Below, piece by piece: positions 61,601-64,000 of a DNA stretch of 64,000 bases (position 1 is its first letter; every line of letters starts with the position of its first letter). The notes below the pieces were generated by a model that made no database searches, was not told where the DNA came from, and saw only the letters and a list, made by a program, of their open reading frames with translations. The stretch lies in the NCBI GenBank assembly GCA_013397115.1, contig VWZW01007301.1, forward strand, positions 310,001 through 374,000. The letters run 5' to 3'. Position numbers and translations under genes: made by a program. The DNA is from Edolisoma coerulescens (Eukaryota; Chordata; Aves; Passeriformes; Campephagidae).

Positions 61601-64000
61601 TGCATGGTGACGGCACAGACAGATCTTGGTCTTGCTTTTAACTTAATGCCTGGTAATTTCCTTATGTTAACAAAGCATGCTGGAGGAGGCACCTTGGTGC
61701 TGGCAGCTGGCCATGTGAGGCATCTTGGAGAGGGTGGAAAAGATTTGAGGAAGGGTTGGCATTCGGAGTTCACCCCCTGAAAAGACCAGGGTGCCTTTTG
61801 GGATGGGCATTGGTAAGTCTTTTGCTTGGTGGGTAATACTGAGAACAGATACAGAAATGAGCTGGGTAGAGTGGTGCTGTAGTGGCACCTAAAACATCGC
61901 TCTGCTTTCCAGCTGGCTCCTCCTGGGATGTGCTTCTCAGGTGCTTCACTGTGGTGGCTGTGCTTGGCCTCCACCCCTAAGTGGGCACATGGTGACAGTC
62001 ACGGGGTGGCCGAGTACCCTGAGCTCTTGTCCTGGCTGCAGCACTGGCTCAGTCCGTGACCAGCCTCAGCTGTGACCCAGCTGTGGTGGCTGCCGTGTTG
62101 TGGGATGTTCAGGAGATGCTCCTGCTCTCAGAGGTCTCGTACCTGCTGTAGGCACCCTGCCAGAGGCAGGTTTTGGCACAGCACTCACAGGTACAGCTTT
62201 GCCCCGTGCCTACATCCCGACGGGCTGCCTCTCCTTCCCAAGGTGTTTTGCTCCCTGTGCACCAGGTGTTTGCACACTGGTGCCATGGCTGTGATCAAGG
62301 TGTCCTCCATCACTGTGCCAAACGGCTCCTGCCAGCCCATTCCTCCAGCTTTTACCCTTGCCAGAAGGAAAAATAAACTCTGAATATAATCTTGCACTTG
62401 TGGTTGAGTCTGTCTTTTTTTGTGGCTGCTGAAACAGCCTGCAACCGGAGTGGTTTTCAGGATGTTGCTGGAAGGAATGGAATGGAAAATCATGGGGGTG
62501 TATCACATGGCACAGGTTCAGGAATTGCCTGGCACCTCTTGCTTTAATGTGATGGGCTTTGCTGCATTCGTTATCCTCCTGGTGACTCCATGCATTGGGC
62601 GTTTTGGAGGACACGAGGAAAGGGTGTTCCTTTGGTAAATAACATTTACCATGTGTGTGAAATATCCTTATTTTCCATCTAATCTTTTGTGGGGATGGCA
62701 GTGCTGTTAGTTTCTGACTAAGTACTTGATACTCGCTTTCTGTCCTAACCTCTTCAGTGATGTTTTCAACTGTTACACAGTTGTCTTTTTGCACCCAACC
62801 ACGTTTAGAATAATTTATATCCCTTTAAAATCCCAGTGAATAGCTTTATTCTGGTACCAGTATATTTGACAGCTGTCACAAACAAATGCCAGTCCTTCCT
62901 GAAGGACAGGACTGGAACTGACATATACTGTCCTTTGTATTCTGTGTACCTGGCTCAAAGCTAGGAAATGCTCCTTTTCGTATATGGTAATAAGATTTAG
63001 TTTAATTTGTTATTAGTGACTAAGTTCAGGGATTTCTTTTCCTCCCAACAACGCTTGAAGAAGTACCTACAAGAATCTGCTCAGGTAATCTGAAGATGAA
63101 ATTATTTAAGTCTAAATGTTGTGAGAAAGGGGAGAACATGATATAGCTGCCAACTACCTATTTGTTAACTGTTTTATTTTAGACACTAAGGAGAGTTTTA
63201 CTGATTTTGTAATTAGTAAAAATACAATTTCTTCATGTTATGCTCGTGATGTTAGCTGCAAGTTTAAATGAATCTGCTGTCTTCAATTACATGTGAGCTG
63301 CATATCAGTTTGCTGCATTTAATAGCAAGGACATTCTGTAATTGAGGTATTCTGCACTGTGACAGACAATTTTATATAAATAGGTTTTTATATACCACCG
63401 TCATTTCTCGTATTGAAGGATCAGTGGTCCATGAAATCAGATCTATGTGGCTATTCCTGGTGTATTAGCATTACCTAACTTCCTGTGACAAACTTGGGGA
63501 ATACAGTATGGTGGAGGGTTTTGGTTGCCTTTGTTCATCTGGAAATGACCTTTGTTATATGTTAACTTGGCACATTGCATGACATTCTGTCCTGGTTGCC
63601 TAGATGTACAAATAAAGATGATAAAGTGGCAGCTGCCTGTTTTTCTAGATGGATAGGTACTAATTCAGAAGAAGAATGAGAAGCCCAGTGTTCAGCAGGA
63701 ACAGTGAAAATTCCTGTCCTACTTATTTCCACATTATGTAAGTGAAAAGGTACATGTTTAGGTTGTGTAGTTTTAGCAAGGTAGTTTAAAAAGAACTGTA
63801 AGCAGATTTGTGCATATACTGAGCAGTAATAATTTTATGTTTTGTAGTACCCTGCACAAAATTGAAATACAGCATGTGAGTACCTCATGTGACAGCTAAT
63901 GTTATCTTTAAGAATGAGGAGTATTGTAAGCAGCATTTGCACCTACATGAAATATTAGTAAGCTGGGAGTAAACTCTTTCCAAACTGATCCAGTTTGAGA
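55690..64000. other. Non-coding region, no recognisable genes
   Basis: About 8.3 kb of mixed AT-rich DNA. I see a 13-bp direct duplication at 57958-57984, a short GC-rich spot near 57215-57260, and an AATAAA at 62372 with T/G-rich sequence after it. A 194-codon minus-strand open frame (62210-62794) has no known domain. If synteny holds, this is further ANKRD44 intron 1. Confidence 0.5.

Noticed and set aside
62210..62794. 194-codon minus-strand open frame
   Set aside because: No domain, signal or recognisable family. With about 6,400 stop-to-stop intervals in six frames of 64 kb, a frame of this length is expected by chance about once every couple of such windows.

Overview
The window is vertebrate nuclear DNA, almost certainly from a bird. 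It carries several CR1 LINE 3' ends, a solo LTR of a type widespread in bird genomes, AT-rich introns with GT-AG junctions, and one CpG island broken by an assembly gap. The first third (about 1-21,000) is the gene for splicing factor 3B subunit 1 (SF3B1, SF3b155) on the + strand. I traced 24 exons, matching human exons 2-25, from 3356 to the stop at 20614-20616. Exon 1 (about the first 28 coding bases) and the promoter lie left of the window. The exons join in frame without a break. With a 10-codon first exon the protein is 1301 residues, three fewer than my recollection of the human protein (1304).

SF3B1 layout: exons 2-5 encode the acidic N-terminus, exons 6-8 the disordered TP/RW region with seven tryptophan U2AF-ligand motifs, exons 9-10 the SF3B6 (p14) binding segment, and exons 11-25 the HEAT-repeat superhelix that clamps the U2 snRNA/branch-site duplex. 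Codons for cancer hotspots (human R625, H662, K666, K700, G742) and for pladienolide-contact residues (human K1071, R1074, V1078) are all wild type. Intron 2 holds an antisense CR1 copy and intron 11 an antisense solo LTR. Intron 4 holds a complete candidate alternative terminal exon: branch site, acceptor, in-frame stop and AATAAA. It predicts a 143-residue short SF3B1, the counterpart of a 144-residue human isoform I recall.

From 21 to 40.6 kb I find no recognisable gene, only SF3B1 downstream sequence, a CR1 fragment and simple repeats. At 40.66-41.27 kb is a CpG island with 200 Ns inside it. From vertebrate synteny (SF3B1 followed by ANKRD44 on the same strand) it is most likely the ANKRD44 promoter, and 41.3-64 kb would then be the start of its long first intron. 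No ANKRD44 coding exon is visible, so this rests on position alone. A GC-rich patch at 47.15-47.5 kb and a possible alternative first exon at 55.58 kb are the main other signals.

I see no operon, CRISPR array, toxin system, tRNA, rRNA or complete viral gene, and no convincing new multi-gene system. The most interesting structure is the set of alternative-exon signals in SF3B1 intron 4. Comparisons with human SF3B1 are from memory; no alignment or database search was run.
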